A stretch of 64,000 bases of DNA from Caulobacter sp. 602-2 (GCF_011043625.1 NZ_JAAKGT010000001.1:620001-684000); one strand, 5' to 3'. Positions 47,619 through 58,027 are shown, counted from the first letter of the stretch. Made by a program: numbers and translations. Notes: generated by a model not told the origin, from the sequence alone.

Positions 47619-50378
47619 ATGACGAAGCACCCGCCGCGGAATCGGCCCATGCGCTTTGAACGACTCTTCGCCGGCCGCGCGCCGGAAATCGACCTGCGCG
47701 AGATCGAACGGCCCGACCGTATCGTCGAGACCCTGGCTCCGCTGGGCTGGCCCGACGCCCGCGTCGAGGCCTGGCTGGACTGGGCCGACACGGCCGCGCC
47801 TGGCGTCGCCGATCCGGAATCCGTCCTCGACGGCGCCCTTGAGCGCTACGCCGGGCGCCTGGCCCAGGCGGGTCGCGCTGCAGGCCTTTTCACGTCGGAA
47901 CAGGACGCGCGATCCTTCGCCGCCGATCTCGTCGACGGCATGATCGCGGGCCTCGCCGCGCCCGCCGCTCCTGCGCCCGCCCTGCCCGCGCCGCTGCACG
48001 TTTCCGCCATCGAATTCCGCGCCGCCGCGGCCGAACACGTGGGCCGAGCCCGCGCCGATCGCCTGGCCCGCGAGGCCGCCGCCCGCCTGGAAGCCGCCCT
48101 GACGGCCGTGTCCGACGCCGTCCTGCGCTGCGAAGGCGACGCCCGGGCCTGCTCGGATCCCGCCCGCAACGTCGCCCTGGCCAGGGCCGTCCAGAAGGCC
48201 CGCGCGGCCGGGGCCAGCGACGCCAGCATCGCCGACGCCGTGGCCAGCGCCGGAGCGCCCGGCTTCTCCACCTTCACGGCCGACGTCGCGACGATCCCGC
48301 CTCTCCTCGCCGTGGCCGAACCGGCCGACGTGGCGGCCGGCGACGAGTTCGCCGCCCTCGCCGCCCGCGCCAGCTGGGAGACCGGAGGCGTCACCCTGGC
48401 CCTGTCGCCCGTCGACGCCGACCATCTGGCGGCCGGCGCCCAGGCGCGCGCGGCCGTCAACGCCGCCGCCTTCCTCGGCGACGACGGCTTCGACCTGGCC
48501 GGCTTCCGGCACGCCGTGCGCCTGTGGGCCGTGGCCCTGGAGCTCGATCGCCCGCAGTCGGGGGCCGCGGCCCTGACCCTGGCCGGCGTCGGCGACTGGC
48601 TGCTGGCCCAGAACCTTTCGCCTGCGACCGGCGCTGGGCGAGACGCCGCCGCAGCCCTTTGGGCGCTGGCCGCCGGCGAAGCGCTGACCGCCTCGTCGCA
48701 CCTGGCCCAAGCGCTCGGAGCCGCCGAAGCCTTCTCCAGCGAGGCCGATCGCATCCTGGCCGGCATCGCCCAGCGCGCCGAGGCCGCAACCGCCCTGAAC
48801 ACGCCGCTCGCCGCCGACGCGGCTGAGGCCCTGCGGACAGCCCTCGCCGGGGCCCAAAGCCACGGCCTGCGTAGCGCCGCCCTCGTCGCGCCGTTCGAGG
48901 ACACCGAAACCGCCCTGCGCCTCGGCGCGCCCCCCGGCCTCGACAGCGGCTGGCGACTGGTCCTGCCTTCGGAGACCAGCGACGGCGTCGCCGTGCCCCA
49001 GCTTTCCGCCAGCGCCCAGGCCGCCCTGCGCGCGGCGGGCGTCGATCTGGACGCCGTGCGCGTTCATGCCCTGGGCGCTGGTTCGCTGGAGGACGCCCCT
49101 GGCGTCGATCATCGCGCCCTGGCCGCCGTCGGCTTCACCAGCCACGAGATCGGCCTGGCCGAGGCCGCGCTGCGCACCGTCGGCGACCTGCGCGCCGCCT
49201 TCTCCCCGGCGGTCGTCGGGTCCGACTTCATCGGCGACGTGCTGGGCGCCTCGCGCGACGCGCTGGCCGATCCGGCCTTCGACACCCTGGCCTTCGCCGG
49301 CTTCGCGCCCGAAGCCGTCCTCGAGGCGCAGCGCCACGCCGTCGGGAGCGGCCGGCTGTTCGACAGCCCCGCGCTGGAAAGCCCGACCCAGGACCTGCTG
49401 CGCGCCTTCGAGGCGCCGGGCCAGGCCGATCGCATCGCCTTCACCGCGGCCGTGGAAGCCTTCGCCTGCGCGCCCTGGCCGCTGGCGCTGGTCGCCCCGT
49501 TCGACGCCCGCCCGGCCGACCTGCTGCGACTGCAGGCCTCGGCCGCTCGTGCGGGCGTGCGCGCCCTGAAGCTGTCGCGCGCGCCTGCGCCCGCCGATTT
49601 CACCCTCGACCTGCCCGAAGCCCCGGCCGAGGCGCCGCGCACCAGGCCGCCCGAACCGATCGTCACCGAACGCGTCGTCGAGAAGGTGGTCGAGCGCCAG
49701 CGCGAGCGGCGCAAGCTGCCCGATCGCCGTAAGGGCTACATCCAGAAGGCGGCCGTCGGCGGCCACAAGGTCTATCTGCACACCGGCGAGTACGAAGACG
49801 GCGAGGTCGGCGAGATCTTCATCGACATGCACAAGGAAGGCGCCGCCTTTCGGTCGTTGATGAACAACTTCGCCATCGCGATCTCGATCGGCCTGCAGTA
49901 CGGCGTGCCGCTGGACGAGTTCGTCGACGCCTATGTCTTCACCAAGTTCGAGCCGGCCGGTCCGGTGACGGGCAACGACTCGATCAAGTCGGCGACGTCG
50001 ATCCTCGACTACATCTTCCGCGAACTCGGGGTCTCGTACCTGGGCCGCGACGACCTGGCCAACGGCGATCCGCAGGAATTCAACGCCGACGGCCTGGGCC
50101 GCGGCAAGTCGGCGGACGTCGAGGACGAGGCCGAGGAGCCGACGCCCCTGCCGGCCTCGAAGTTCATCTCCAAGGGCTTCTCGCGCGGCGCCACGCCCGA
50201 CAACCTGGTGTTCGCCGCCTTCGGCCGGCGCAAGGACGACGCGGCCAAGGCCAACGCGCCCGCCGACCAGGCCGACATCTGCCCGGCCTGCGGCGACGTC
50301 GCGCTGAGCCGCAAGGGCGGCCTGGTGGTCTGCGAGAGCTGCAACGGCCAGGCCGAACGGCCCTCGCCGCGCGGCTGA
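47619..50378 (+). CDS. NrdJ-derived TSCPD protein lacking the class II RNR catalytic core
   Basis: A 919-residue (or 909 from ATG 47649) Ala-rich protein. Residues from about 670 to the end match the C-terminal part of B12-dependent ribonucleotide reductase Nrd[18 protein letters not shown], then the TSCPD domain with [40 protein letters not shown] and [14 protein letters not shown], and a zinc ribbon CPACG..CESC at the end. The front two thirds have no NPCSE-type motif, few cysteines and no cobalamin site. [13 protein letters not shown] and [12 protein letters not shown] look like worn versions of the NrdJ segment before the tail. Not a working reductase on this evidence; the role is unknown. 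Confidence 0.75.
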   Translation: MTKHPPRNRPMRFERLFAGRAPEIDLREIERPDRIVETLAPLGWPDARVEAWLDWADTAAPGVADPESVLDGALERYAGRLAQAGRAAGLFTSEQDARSFAADLVDGMIAGLAAPAAPAPALPAPLHVSAIEFRAAAAEHVGRARADRLAREAAARLEAALTAVSDAVLRCEGDARACSDPARNVALARAVQKARAAGASDASIADAVASAGAPGFSTFTADVATIPPLLAVAEPADVAAGDEFAALAARASWETGGVTLALSPVDADHLAAGAQARAAVNAAAFLGDDGFDLAGFRHAVRLWAVALELDRPQSGAAALTLAGVGDWLLAQNLSPATGAGRDAAAALWALAAGEALTASSHLAQALGAAEAFSSEADRILAGIAQRAEAATALNTPLAADAAEALRTALAGAQSHGLRSAALVAPFEDTETALRLGAPPGLDSGWRLVLPSETSDGVAVPQLSASAQAALRAAGVDLDAVRVHALGAGSLEDAPGVDHRALAAVGFTSHEIGLAEAALRTVGDLRAAFSPAVVGSDFIGDVLGASRDALADPAFDTLAFAGFAPEAVLEAQRHAVGSGRLFDSPALESPTQDLLRAFEAPGQADRIAFTAAVEAFACAPWPLALVAPFDARPADLLRLQASAARAGVRALKLSRAPAPADFTLDLPEAPAEAPRTRPPEPIVTERVVEKVVERQRERRKLPDRRKGYIQKAAVGGHKVYLHTGEYEDGEVGEIFIDMHKEGAAFRSLMNNFAIAISIGLQYGVPLDEFVDAYVFTKFEPAGPVTGNDSIKSATSILDYIFRELGVSYLGRDDLANGDPQEFNADGLGRGKSADVEDEAEEPTPLPASKFISKGFSRGATPDNLVFAAFGRRKDDAAKANAPADQADICPACGDVALSRKGGLVVCESCNGQAERPSPRG

Positions 50379-50390
50379 GCCTCTCCGGCG

Positions 50391-50420
50391 CGGGACTTGC
50401 TGTGACGACGGCAAGTCCCG
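50391..50420 (+). terminator. Hairpin after the NrdJ-like gene
   Basis: CGGGACTTGC and GCAAGTCCCG form a 10-bp perfect stem with a ten-base loop, 12 bases after the stop. No U-run. Confidence 0.5.
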
Positions 50421-50457
50421 TATCCCGCCCTTTCCACCGTCAAGGACGCGTGCCGAA

Positions 50458-50955
50458 ATGAAACCGCTGGCCCTTCTCGCCGCCGCCGTGCTGTCGACTC
50501 TGGCTCTGGCCGGTCCCGCCCTGGCGCAGAACGCCGGCCAGATCGCCAGCGTCCGCCGCGGCGCCGACTGCCCCCGCTGCAACCTCTTCCAGGCCGACCT
50601 GTCGGGCCTGACCCTGCGGGCCAAGAACCTTTCCGGCGCCCGCCTGCGGCAGTCGGACCTGTCGCTGGCGGTGATGGGCCGCACGCGGTTCACCGGCGGC
50701 GACCTGCGCGACGTCAACGCCTATGGCGGCGTGTTCGGCGGCGCCAGCTTCGCCAGGGCCGACCTGACCAACGCCACCTTCGTCGGCGCCTATCTCGAGG
50801 GCGCGAGCTTTGCGCAGGCCAACCTGTCGGGCGTCAACTTCTCGGGCGCCGAACTGGACCGCGCGACCGGCCTGACCCAGGCCCAGCTGAACCGCGCCTG
50901 CGGCGATCCGTCGACGACCCTGCCGCGCGGCCTGTCGATCCCGCGCTGCCGCTGA
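50458..50955 (+). CDS. Exported pentapeptide-repeat protein
   Basis: A 165-residue protein with a signal peptide (about 1-23, ending ALAQ). The mature part begins RRGADCPRCNLFQADLSGLT and consists of A(D/N)LxX pentapeptide repeats (ARLRQSDLS, GASFARADLTNATF, GASFAQANLSGVNF), predicted to form a right-handed quadrilateral beta-helix. A C-terminal LTQAQLNRACGDPSTTLP motif is common in this exported group. Cysteines in CPRC and RACG may form disulfides. Function unknown. Confidence 0.85.
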   Translation: MKPLALLAAAVLSTLALAGPALAQNAGQIASVRRGADCPRCNLFQADLSGLTLRAKNLSGARLRQSDLSLAVMGRTRFTGGDLRDVNAYGGVFGGASFARADLTNATFVGAYLEGASFAQANLSGVNFSGAELDRATGLTQAQLNRACGDPSTTLPRGLSIPRCR

Positions 50956-50964
50956 TCCGAAGGC

Positions 50965-51513
50965 TCAGCGCACCGGCAGCATCAGGTGCGCGTAGGGCGT
51001 ATCGGGGAACATGACGTAGGGCTTGGACGTGTCCGGACGCGCGCCGCCCGGATAGCCGGCCAGCATGCCCGGCGCGCCGACGACCATGACGTGCGGGCCC
51101 GTGGTGACCCAGTCATGGCCGTCCATCGGCTTTTGCGCATAGGGATCCATGTTGCCGGGATCCGAGCCGCCCATCAGCATGTAGATGAAGCCCGGCTTGC
51201 CTTCCGGCGGGGGCTTGCGAGCGAACATGGCCATCGCCCATTCCATGGCGTTGGCGTCGGCGCACATCGGGTCGACGCCCGGCGTCGTCGGAATGTCGGG
51301 CATGCAGGTGTAGCCGTTGGTCCCGTCGCGCAGGTGGCGCATCGAGCCGTCGGCAGCGAAGGTCATGATCGCCGCATCCTTGGCCAGCGCCGGCGGCGCG
51401 GCCGACATGGCGCTGTCGATGGCCTTCTGGTCCGCCATGGTCGGCGGGGAAGCGGCATGGACGCCCGTCGCGGCCGACAGGCAGAGGCAAAGGGCAAGCG
51501 CGGTCCTGAACAT
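50965..51513 (-). CDS. Exported protein of unknown function
   Basis: A 182-residue protein with a signal peptide (MFRTALALCLCLSAATGVHA). The mature part has ADQKAIDSAMSAAPPALAKD, DGTNGYTCMPDIPTTPGVDPM and PMDGHDWVTTGPHVMVVGA. This pattern occurs in a group of proteobacterial hypothetical proteins. GGGAGGG before the ATG at 51513 fixes the start. It is convergent with the pentapeptide gene, only 9 bases apart. Confidence 0.8.
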   Translation of the reverse strand: MFRTALALCLCLSAATGVHAASPPTMADQKAIDSAMSAAPPALAKDAAIMTFAADGSMRHLRDGTNGYTCMPDIPTTPGVDPMCADANAMEWAMAMFARKPPPEGKPGFIYMLMGGSDPGNMDPYAQKPMDGHDWVTTGPHVMVVGAPGMLAGYPGGARPDTSKPYVMFPDTPYAHLMLPVR

Positions 51514-51560
51514 CGGGAACCCTCCCAGGGCGCACCCCCGACAGCGGCACCATAGCACGA

Positions 51561-51594
51561 AAAAGCCCTCCGAGCCGAACGGCCGGAGGGCTTT
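51561..51594 (-). terminator. Terminator of aspS
   Basis: AAAGCCCTCCG and CGGAGGGCTTT form an 11-bp perfect stem; on the minus strand the stem is followed by TTTTTCG. It starts 28 bases after the aspS stop. Confidence 0.85.
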
Positions 51595-51621
51595 GTCTTT
51601 CAGGCGCTTGCCGCCGGATCC

Positions 51622-53451
51622 TTAGACCTTGATAGGCGGAGCCGTGCGGATGTGCAGTTCCTTGAGCTGCTTGTCGAGGACGTTGGCCGGCGCGTTCATC
51701 AGCAGGTCCTGGCCCTGCTGGTTCAGCGGGAAGGCGATGACCTCGCGGATGGCGACCTGCTCGGCCAGCAGCATGACGATGCGGTCGATGCCGGGGGCCA
51801 GACCACCGTGCGGCGGGGCGCCGAAGCGGAAGGCGTTCAGCATGCCGCCGAACTGCTCCTCGACCACTTCGGGGCCGTAGCCGGCGATCTCGAAGGCCTT
51901 CAGCATGATCTCGGGCTTGTGGTTCCGGATCGCGCCCGAGCACAGCTCGTAGCCGTTGCAGACGATGTCGTACTGGAAGGCGCGGATGGTCAGGGGATCC
52001 TGGCCTTCCAGGGCCTCCAGGCCGCCCTGCGGCATCGAGAACGGGTTGTGCGAGAAGTCGACGCGCTTCTCGTCCTCGTTCCACTCGAACATCGGGAAGT
52101 CGACGATCCAGCAGAACTTGAACTGCTCTTCGGCGACCAGCTTCAGCTCGGTACCGACGCGGGTGCGGGCCAGGCCAGCGAACTTGGCGAACACGGCCGG
52201 ATCGCCGGCCACGAAGAAGGCCGCGTCGCCGGCGCCCAGGCCCAGGCTCTCCATCAGGGCCTGGGTCGGCTCACCCAGGTTCTTGGCGATCGGGCCGCCC
52301 CAGCCGCCCTGGTCTTCCGACCAGAACACGTAGCCGAGACCCGGCTGGCCTTCGCCCTGGGCCCAGCTGTTCATGCGGTCGCAGAAGGCGCGCGAGCCGC
52401 CGGTCGGGGCCGGGATGGCCCAGATGGCGTTCTTGGCGTCGGCGCCGAGGATCTTGGCGAACAGGCCAAAGCCGCCGTCGCGGAAGTGCTCGGAGACGTC
52501 GGCCATCTTGATCGGGTTGCGCAGGTCGGGCTTGTCGCTGCCGTACCAGGCCATCGACTGGGCGTAGGTCAGGCGCTCGAAGCCCTTGTGCTCGAGCGTC
52601 GCGCCAAAATCGTTGGTGAAGGTGTGGGTCTCGCTGATCGGCGAGACGGGCTTGCCCGAGCCGAACTCTTCGAAGATGCCGTGCATCACCGGCTCGATAG
52701 CGGCGAACACGTCTTCTTGCGTCACGAAGCTCATCTCGACGTCGAGCTGGTAGAACTCCAGCGAACGGTCGGCACGCAGGTCTTCGTCACGGAAGCACGG
52801 AGCGATCTGGAAGTAGCGGTCGAAGCCCGAGACCATCAGCAGCTGCTTGAACTGCTGGGGCGCCTGCGGCAGGGCGTAGAACTTCTCCGGGTGCAGACGC
52901 GAGGGCACCAGGAAGTCGCGCGCGCCTTCCGGCGACGACGCCGTCAGGATCGGCGTCTGGAACTCGTTGAAGCCCTGCGCGAACATGCGGTTGCGGATCG
53001 ACTGGATCACGCGCGAACGCAGCACGATGTTCTTGTGCAGGGTCTCGCGGCGCAGGTCGAGATAGCGGTGCTTGAGGCGGATCTCTTCCGGATAGTCCGG
53101 CTCGCCGAAGACCGGCAGCGGCAGCTCGTCGGCGGTCGACAGCACCTCGACGTCGGTGACGCGGATCTCGATCTCGCCGGTCGGCAGGTTGGCGTTCACC
53201 ACGGCGGCGTCACGGGCGATGACCACGCCGTCGACGCGGATCACGCTCTCGGCGCGCAGGCGCTCGACGATGGCGAAGCCCGGGGTTTCCGGGTGCAAGA
53301 CGAGCTGGGTCAGGCCGTAGTGGTCGCGCAGGTCGATGAAGACCAGGCCGCCATGGTCGCGCTTGCGGTGGATCCAGCCCGACAGACGCACATTGGCGTT
53401 GGTGTCGCTGGCCCGAAGAGCGCCGCAGTTATGGGTGCGATAGGCGTGCAT
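51622..53451 (-). CDS. aspS: Aspartyl-tRNA synthetase
   Basis: A 609-residue class IIb synthetase. N-terminal OB fold with [23 protein letters not shown], motif 2 region around [20 protein letters not shown], the bacterial GAD insertion domain (about 290-420) and motif 3 [15 protein letters not shown]. The family begins MHAYRTH, so ATG 53451 is taken; ATG 53460 would add MTT. The absence of a tRNA-dependent amidotransferase here leaves open whether it is nondiscriminating. Confidence 0.96.
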   Translation of the reverse strand: MHAYRTHNCGALRASDTNANVRLSGWIHRKRDHGGLVFIDLRDHYGLTQLVLHPETPGFAIVERLRAESVIRVDGVVIARDAAVVNANLPTGEIEIRVTDVEVLSTADELPLPVFGEPDYPEEIRLKHRYLDLRRETLHKNIVLRSRVIQSIRNRMFAQGFNEFQTPILTASSPEGARDFLVPSRLHPEKFYALPQAPQQFKQLLMVSGFDRYFQIAPCFRDEDLRADRSLEFYQLDVEMSFVTQEDVFAAIEPVMHGIFEEFGSGKPVSPISETHTFTNDFGATLEHKGFERLTYAQSMAWYGSDKPDLRNPIKMADVSEHFRDGGFGLFAKILGADAKNAIWAIPAPTGGSRAFCDRMNSWAQGEGQPGLGYVFWSEDQGGWGGPIAKNLGEPTQALMESLGLGAGDAAFFVAGDPAVFAKFAGLARTRVGTELKLVAEEQFKFCWIVDFPMFEWNEDEKRVDFSHNPFSMPQGGLEALEGQDPLTIRAFQYDIVCNGYELCSGAIRNHKPEIMLKAFEIAGYGPEVVEEQFGGMLNAFRFGAPPHGGLAPGIDRIVMLLAEQVAIREVIAFPLNQQGQDLLMNAPANVLDKQLKELHIRTAPPIKV

Positions 53452-53587
53452 CGTGGTCATGAAAGGCTTCGGAACGCGTTGATTTGTAAGGCGCGGAAAG
53501 GCGCATGCGGGGGCGTTTATGTCAAGGATTCTGAGCCGGCCGGCAGGATTGGACCGCCTGGCGGTTCGGAGGAGGTTGCCTTGGAGA

Positions 53588-53712
53588 CGCTCCTCCTGGA
53601 GGGGGAGTTGAGTGCGGGGGGAGGACTGTTGGCTTCGGGGCCGTGCTGCCCCTCCGGTGCTGCCCCCCCCCTCCGGCCCCTGGGCCACCTCCCCCCAGAG
53701 GAGGAGGATCTG
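53588..53712. repeat. Degenerate CTCCCCCT-family repeat between aspS and clpX
   Basis: A first arm TCCTCCTGGAGGGGGAG, then CCCCTCCGGTGCTGCCCCCC and GGGCCACCTCCCCCCAGAGG ending GAGGAGGATCT. The copies are more decayed than those near thiG. The interval separates the aspS start from the clpX terminator. Confidence 0.6.
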
Positions 53713-53725
53713 GATCGCAAACAAA

Positions 53726-53753
53726 AACGGCGGGTCCGTGGGGACCCGCCGTT
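53726..53753 (-). terminator. Terminator of clpX
   Basis: AACGGCGGGTCC and GGACCCGCCGTT form a 12-bp perfect stem with a four-base loop; minus-strand reading continues TTTGTTT. It begins 27 bases after the clpX stop. Confidence 0.85.
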
Positions 53754-53779
53754 CTGTTTTCAGCGAAGCGTCGCCGGCT

Positions 53780-55042
53780 TTAGGCCGAGGCGGCGCCGCC
53801 CTTCTTTTCCGCGTAGATCAGCAGCGGCTGGGCCCGGCCTTCCACGACCTCGGCGTTGACCACCACTTCCTCGACGCCCTCGTAGTTGGGCAGTTCGAAC
53901 ATGGTCTCCAGCAGGATGCCTTCCATGATCGAGCGCAGGCCGCGGGCGCCGGTCTTGCGGGCGATGGCCTTCTTGGCGACCTGGTGCAGGGCGTCCTCGG
54001 TGAAGGTCAGGCCGATGTTCTCCATCTCGAACAGGCGCTGGTACTGCTTGACGAAGGCGTTCTTCGGCTCGGTCAGGATCTTCACCAGGGCGGCCTCGTC
54101 GAGGTCTTCCAGGGTGGCGATCACCGGCAGACGGCCGATGAATTCCGGGATCAGGCCGAAGCGCTGCAGGTCGTCGGGCTCGACGCCGCGCAGGATCTCG
54201 CCGGTGCGACGGTCTTCCGGATCGGCGACCTTGGCGCCGAAGCCGATCGACTTGGCCGCGCCGCGGGCCGAGATGATGCGCTCGAGGCCCGCGAAGGCGC
54301 CGCCGCAGATGAACAGGATGTTCGTCGTGTCGACCTGCAGGAACTCCTGCTGCGGATGCTTGCGCCCGCCTTGCGGCGGCACGGAGGCGACGGTGCCTTC
54401 CATGATCTTCAGCAGAGCCTGCTGCACGCCTTCGCCCGACACGTCGCGGGTGATCGACGGGTTGTCGGACTTGCGGCTGATCTTGTCGATTTCGTCGATG
54501 TAGACGATGCCGCGCTGGGCGCGCTCGACGTTGTAGTCGGCGGCTTGCAGCAGCTTGAGCACGATGTTCTCGACGTCTTCGCCCACGTAACCGGCTTCGG
54601 TCAGGGTGGTGGCGTCGGCCATCGTGAACGGCACGTCGATGATTCGGGCCAGCGTCTGGGCCAGCAGGGTCTTACCCGTACCGGTCGGACCGACCAGCAG
54701 GATGTTCGACTTGGCCAGTTCCACGTCGTTGTTCTTCGAGGCGTGGTTCAGGCGCTTGTAGTGGTTGTGCACCGCGACCGCGAGCACCTTCTTGGCGTGA
54801 CCTTGACCGATCACGTAGTCGTCCAGGACTTCGCAGATCTCGCGCGGCGTCGGAACGCCGTCCTTGGACTTCACGAAGGCGATCTTGTGCTCTTCACGGA
54901 TGATATCCATGCAAAGCTCGACGCATTCATCGCAGATGAACACGGTGGGTCCGGCGATGAGCTTGCGCACTTCATGTTGGCTCTTTCCGCAGAAAGAACA
55001 GTACAGGGTGCTCTTGGCGTCGCCGCTGGCGGCTTTCGTCAT
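53780..55042 (-). CDS. clpX: ATP-dependent unfoldase ClpX
   Basis: A 420-residue AAA+ unfoldase, partner of ClpP. N-terminal zinc-binding domain with CSFCGKSQ and CDECVELC, Walker [12 protein letters not shown], pore loop GYVGEDV, Walker [10 protein letters not shown] and the sensor region [13 protein letters not shown]. In Caulobacter ClpXP degrades CtrA and other cell-cycle proteins. Its own terminator follows. Upstream is a 345-base gap, then divergent cicA. Confidence 0.98.
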   Translation of the reverse strand: MTKAASGDAKSTLYCSFCGKSQHEVRKLIAGPTVFICDECVELCMDIIREEHKIAFVKSKDGVPTPREICEVLDDYVIGQGHAKKVLAVAVHNHYKRLNHASKNNDVELAKSNILLVGPTGTGKTLLAQTLARIIDVPFTMADATTLTEAGYVGEDVENIVLKLLQAADYNVERAQRGIVYIDEIDKISRKSDNPSITRDVSGEGVQQALLKIMEGTVASVPPQGGRKHPQQEFLQVDTTNILFICGGAFAGLERIISARGAAKSIGFGAKVADPEDRRTGEILRGVEPDDLQRFGLIPEFIGRLPVIATLEDLDEAALVKILTEPKNAFVKQYQRLFEMENIGLTFTEDALHQVAKKAIARKTGARGLRSIMEGILLETMFELPNYEGVEEVVVNAEVVEGRAQPLLIYAEKKGGAASA

Positions 55043-55387
55043 GGTCGCTTCTCACGCTAGGGCGGATACGGCGAAAGCCGCTACCGCCGACTCCCAACGC
55101 GTATCCCGCCACCGAAGCAACAGGATACCCAACGGGAGTTGTCTAATCCTTGACATTCCCCGATCCGAACGCGCGGCACAAGCCTTGGAGCCCGTTTCCG
55201 GCGCCAAGTTCGTGGATGTTTCGGTTCTGACCATGGGATTCCATCCCTAGATGGGACGACTGTAGGCCAAAGCAAGCGATCGGTGGGCTGCGGAACATCG
55301 CCGCAGGCTCTAATCTTTCTGTAAGCGACCGGAATCGTGCTGCAAGCGGCGCCGCAAGAAGGAGTTCGCCCGGTGGGCGGAGACGAG
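55043..55387 (-). other. Intergenic region between divergent clpX and cicA
   Basis: 345 bases with no credible gene. A TTGACA hexamer sits at 55150-55155 on plus without a matching -10. On minus, several GC-rich imperfect repeats (GCGTATCCCGCC, ACAGGATACCCAACGGG) precede clpX. Promoters for both genes must lie here but cannot be placed with confidence. Confidence 0.4.
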
Positions 55388-56047
55388 ATGGCCGAGATTC
55401 ACGAAGCGTCGGAAGACGCTCACGCCCCGACGCACACCGAAGCGAGCCCACCCCTGGTGGCCTTCGACTTCGACGGCACCCTGACCGTGCGCGACAGCTT
55501 CACCGCCTTCCTGAAGTGGCGCGTCAGCAGCGGCCGCTGGACGATGGGCATGATCCGCCTGGCGCCGGCCGCCCTCTCCTACCTGTTCCACCGCGATCGC
55601 GGCCGCATCAAGGCCGCGGCCATCCGCGAGTTTCTCAAGGGCGTGCCCCAGGAGCGCCTCGAGGCCCAGGCTCGCACCTTCGCCGAGACCCACGCCCAGA
55701 GCCTGTTCCGCCCCGACGCCCTGGCGGTGTGGCGCCGCTGGCGGGCCCAGGGCGCCAAGATGGTGATCGTCACCGCCTCGCCCGACACGGTGGTGGCCCC
55801 GTTCGCCCGCGGCATCGGCGCCGACCTGCTGATCGGCACCAAGCTGGCCTACGACCTGAACGGCAAGGTGACCGGCGGCCTTTCGGGCCCCAACTGCCGC
55901 GGCCCCGAAAAGGTGGTGCGCCTGCGCGAGACCTTCGGCGATCGCGTGAAGCTGGCCGCGGCCTATGGCGACACCTCGGGCGACACCGAGATGCTGGCCA
56001 TCGCCCAGGAGCGCGGCTACCGGATCTTCAAGGGCAAGCCGGGCTGA
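55388..56047 (+). CDS. cicA: HAD-IB family phosphatase, CicA-like
   Basis: A 219-residue HAD hydrolase of the SerB-like IB subfamily. Motif I FDFDGTLTVRDSF, motif II in VIVTASPDTV, motif III lysine in RGPEKVVRL and motif IV YGDTSGDTEML. In Caulobacter the gene between clpP and clpX is cicA, whose overexpression blocks division; position and family fit. ATG 55388 has GGAG upstream; a GTG at 55337 is possible. Two minus-strand genes separate it from clpP here. Confidence 0.8.
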   Translation: MAEIHEASEDAHAPTHTEASPPLVAFDFDGTLTVRDSFTAFLKWRVSSGRWTMGMIRLAPAALSYLFHRDRGRIKAAAIREFLKGVPQERLEAQARTFAETHAQSLFRPDALAVWRRWRAQGAKMVIVTASPDTVVAPFARGIGADLLIGTKLAYDLNGKVTGGLSGPNCRGPEKVVRLRETFGDRVKLAAAYGDTSGDTEMLAIAQERGYRIFKGKPG

Positions 56048-56079
56048 CGGCCCCTCCCCTCCGGAGAGGATCCCGATCC

Positions 56080-56613
56080 CTATTCCACGCTCGCGCCGGC
56101 CACGGCCTGGCCCGGCGCCTGGGTGCTCACCGACAGGCTGCCGATCGCCGAATAGGCCTGGTCGAAGACCGCACGCTGGTCGGCGTCGAGGGTCTTGTAG
56201 AAACGCGCCATCGCCTTGACCCGGCGCTGCTCGACGATCAGCTGCTCGCGCTGCAGGGCCAGGCCCGCGCGGGCTTGGGCCAGGGGCGTCTCGTCCTCGG
56301 GCGCGGCCACGGCCAGGACGACGCCGGCCGGGCGGGCGCTGGAGGCCAGGATGAAGTCGCGCCAGCGCTCCTGCTGAGCCGGCGTCAGGGCCAGGTTCTG
56401 GCGCAGAGTGGCTAGGCCCGCCGTCACGCCGTCCTGCAGCAGCCGGTCGGAGACGATCTGCTGCACCTGTTCGGGGCTGACCCCGACCCGAAGGGTGGCG
56501 ATCCCGTGGCGCGGGACCGGATCGGCCAGGCCCTGGGCGTTGGCGGCCGCGCCGGCCAGGGACAGGAAGGCCGCGAGGGCCGAGAACAGCGAAAGGCGGC
56601 GACGCGGGGTCAT
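56080..56613 (-). CDS. Periplasmic Spy/LTXXQ-like protein
   Basis: A 177-residue protein with a signal peptide (about 1-24, ending ANAQG). The helical mature part has LRQNLALTPAQQERWRDFI and VKAMARFYKTLDADQRAVFDQ, the LTxxQ pattern repeated twice as in Spy/CpxP-type periplasmic chaperones. The start is ATG 56613 with CGGAG before it. Convergent with cicA at 32 bases. Stress-related chaperone function is an inference. Confidence 0.7.
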   Translation of the reverse strand: MTPRRRLSLFSALAAFLSLAGAAANAQGLADPVPRHGIATLRVGVSPEQVQQIVSDRLLQDGVTAGLATLRQNLALTPAQQERWRDFILASSARPAGVVLAVAAPEDETPLAQARAGLALQREQLIVEQRRVKAMARFYKTLDADQRAVFDQAYSAIGSLSVSTQAPGQAVAGASVE

Positions 56614-56761
56614 GGCCGGGCTCCGGAGCGTGAGGATCGTCATGGGATCCGTTGTCCCCGCCCCGCCCGGCCGATCTGGGGCCGGTTTGTTTCGCCTTTC
56701 CCCGCCGCCAGGCCCAACTCGGCCATAAAGGGCGCAGTGTTTTGCGGCTGGGCCGCGAACG

Positions 56762-57094
56762 CTACAGGAAGCGCTGGAACAGGTTGGCCGGCTTGAGCTT
56801 CACCTTGCCGGCCGAGGCCTTGCAGATGTAGCTGCCGCCAGGCGTCTTGCCGAACTTCTTCCAGCCGGCCTTGTGATAGACGCGCTTGTTCTGGGCCCAG
56901 ACCACCTCGTCGCCCTTGCACCCGGCCTGGGCGCGCTGGACCGTCGAGAATTCGGTGATCAGGGCGTCGCCCGTCTCGGCGCCGTTGGGGCACCACATGG
57001 CGCACTGGGCCTGCGCCGAAGCCGAGACCAGAAGCGCACCCGCCAACGCCGCCGACGCCAAGCCAGCCGACAGCACCCTTGCCTGATTTCGCAT
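56762..57094 (-). CDS. Small exported cysteine-containing protein, unknown
   Basis: A 110-residue protein with a signal peptide (MRNQARVLSAGLASAALAGA, cleavage near ASAQA). The mature region has CAMWCPNGAETGDALITE, then CKGDEVVWAQNKRVYHKAG and a basic C-terminus with SYICKASAGKVKLKPAN. Four cysteines suggest two disulfides. No family recognised. GGAGGG lies before the ATG at 57094. Together with the Spy-like gene it is inserted between clpP and cicA. Confidence 0.65.
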   Translation of the reverse strand: MRNQARVLSAGLASAALAGALLVSASAQAQCAMWCPNGAETGDALITEFSTVQRAQAGCKGDEVVWAQNKRVYHKAGWKKFGKTPGGSYICKASAGKVKLKPANLFQRFL

Positions 57095-57162
57095 GAAGCC
57101 CCCCCCTCCCCGAGACCACGATCCTAGGTCGAGCGGAAGCGCCATGCAACGCGCACGAAAAA

Positions 57163-57188
57163 GGCCGCCGGTCAGCTGACCGGCGGCC
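57163..57188 (-). terminator. Terminator of clpP
   Basis: GGCCGCCGGTCAG and CTGACCGGCGGCC form a perfect palindrome; the minus strand continues TTTTTCGTG. It starts 26 bases after the clpP stop. Confidence 0.85.
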
Positions 57189-57214
57189 CGTTCCGTTTTG
57201 GCGACGAGGCCGAC

Positions 57215-57844
57215 TTAGGCGCCGGCTTCCGAGGCTTCGCGGCTCTCGTTGATGTGGTCGATCAGACCCCAGGCCTTGGCTTCCTCGGCGCTCATGAAGT
57301 TGTCGCGGTCCAGGTCGCGCTCGACTTCGTCATAGGTGCGGCCGCAGTGCTTGACGTAGATCTCGTTCAGGCGACGCTTGGTCTTCGAGATGTCCTCGGC
57401 GTGACGCATGATGTCCGAGGCCTGGCCGCGGAAGCCGCCCGACGGCTGGTGGACCATGATGCGGGCGTTCGGCAGCGCGATGCGCTGGCCGGCGGCGCCG
57501 GCGCAGAGCAGCAGGCTGCCCATCGAGGCGGCCATGCCCATGCACACCGTCGTCACCGGGCTCTTGATGTATTGCATGGTGTCGTAGATCGCCAGGCCCG
57601 AGGTCACCACGCCGCCCGGCGAGTTGATGTACATGGCGATTTCCTTCTTGGGGTTCTCGGACTCCAGGAAGAGCAGCTGGGCGCAGATCAGCGAAGCCAT
57701 GCCATCCTCGACCGGACCGGTCAGGAAGATGATCCGCTCCTTGAGCAGGCGCGAGAAGATGTCGAAGGCGCGCTCACCGCGGCTGGTCTGCTCGACCACC
57801 ATCGGCACCAGGTTCATCGCCGTCTCGACCGGATCGTACATCAT
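57215..57844 (-). CDS. clpP: ATP-dependent Clp protease proteolytic subunit
   Basis: A 209-residue serine peptidase, 14-mer partner of ClpX/ClpA. Catalytic triad: Ser in [11 protein letters not shown], His in [10 protein letters not shown] and Asp in [13 protein letters not shown]. The N-terminus [20 protein letters not shown] is typical. ATG 57844 follows GAAGGGCGA; ATG 57841 is the alternative. It lies downstream of tig, with a terminator between them, so it has its own promoter. Confidence 0.98.
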   Translation of the reverse strand: MMYDPVETAMNLVPMVVEQTSRGERAFDIFSRLLKERIIFLTGPVEDGMASLICAQLLFLESENPKKEIAMYINSPGGVVTSGLAIYDTMQYIKSPVTTVCMGMAASMGSLLLCAGAAGQRIALPNARIMVHQPSGGFRGQASDIMRHAEDISKTKRRLNEIYVKHCGRTYDEVERDLDRDNFMSAEEAKAWGLIDHINESREASEAGA

Positions 57845-57973
57845 GTGGGGTTCGCCCTTCTCGAAATGTCTTTGCGGGCGCGAATCACCGCCGCGCCGCC
57901 GCTCCTGACGCATATCGCGTGGCGCTTAACAGGTTGCAAGGCGCCCGCCCCAAACGAAAATGCGCAAAAGAAA

Positions 57974-57999
57974 AGGCGCGGACCTTGCGATCCGCGCCT
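57974..57999 (-). terminator. Terminator of tig
   Basis: AGGCGCGGA and TCCGCGCCT pair with an eight-base loop; minus-strand reading continues TTTTCTTTTG. It lies 28 bases after the tig stop. Confidence 0.8.
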
Positions 58000-58027
58000 C
58001 TCGTTCGTTTCCCGAAGGAACGACGGC

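Noticed and set aside
47619..50378. Annotation as a working B12-dependent ribonucleotide reductase
   Set aside because: Only the C-terminal TSCPD/zinc part is recognisable; the catalytic and cobalamin-binding regions are not.
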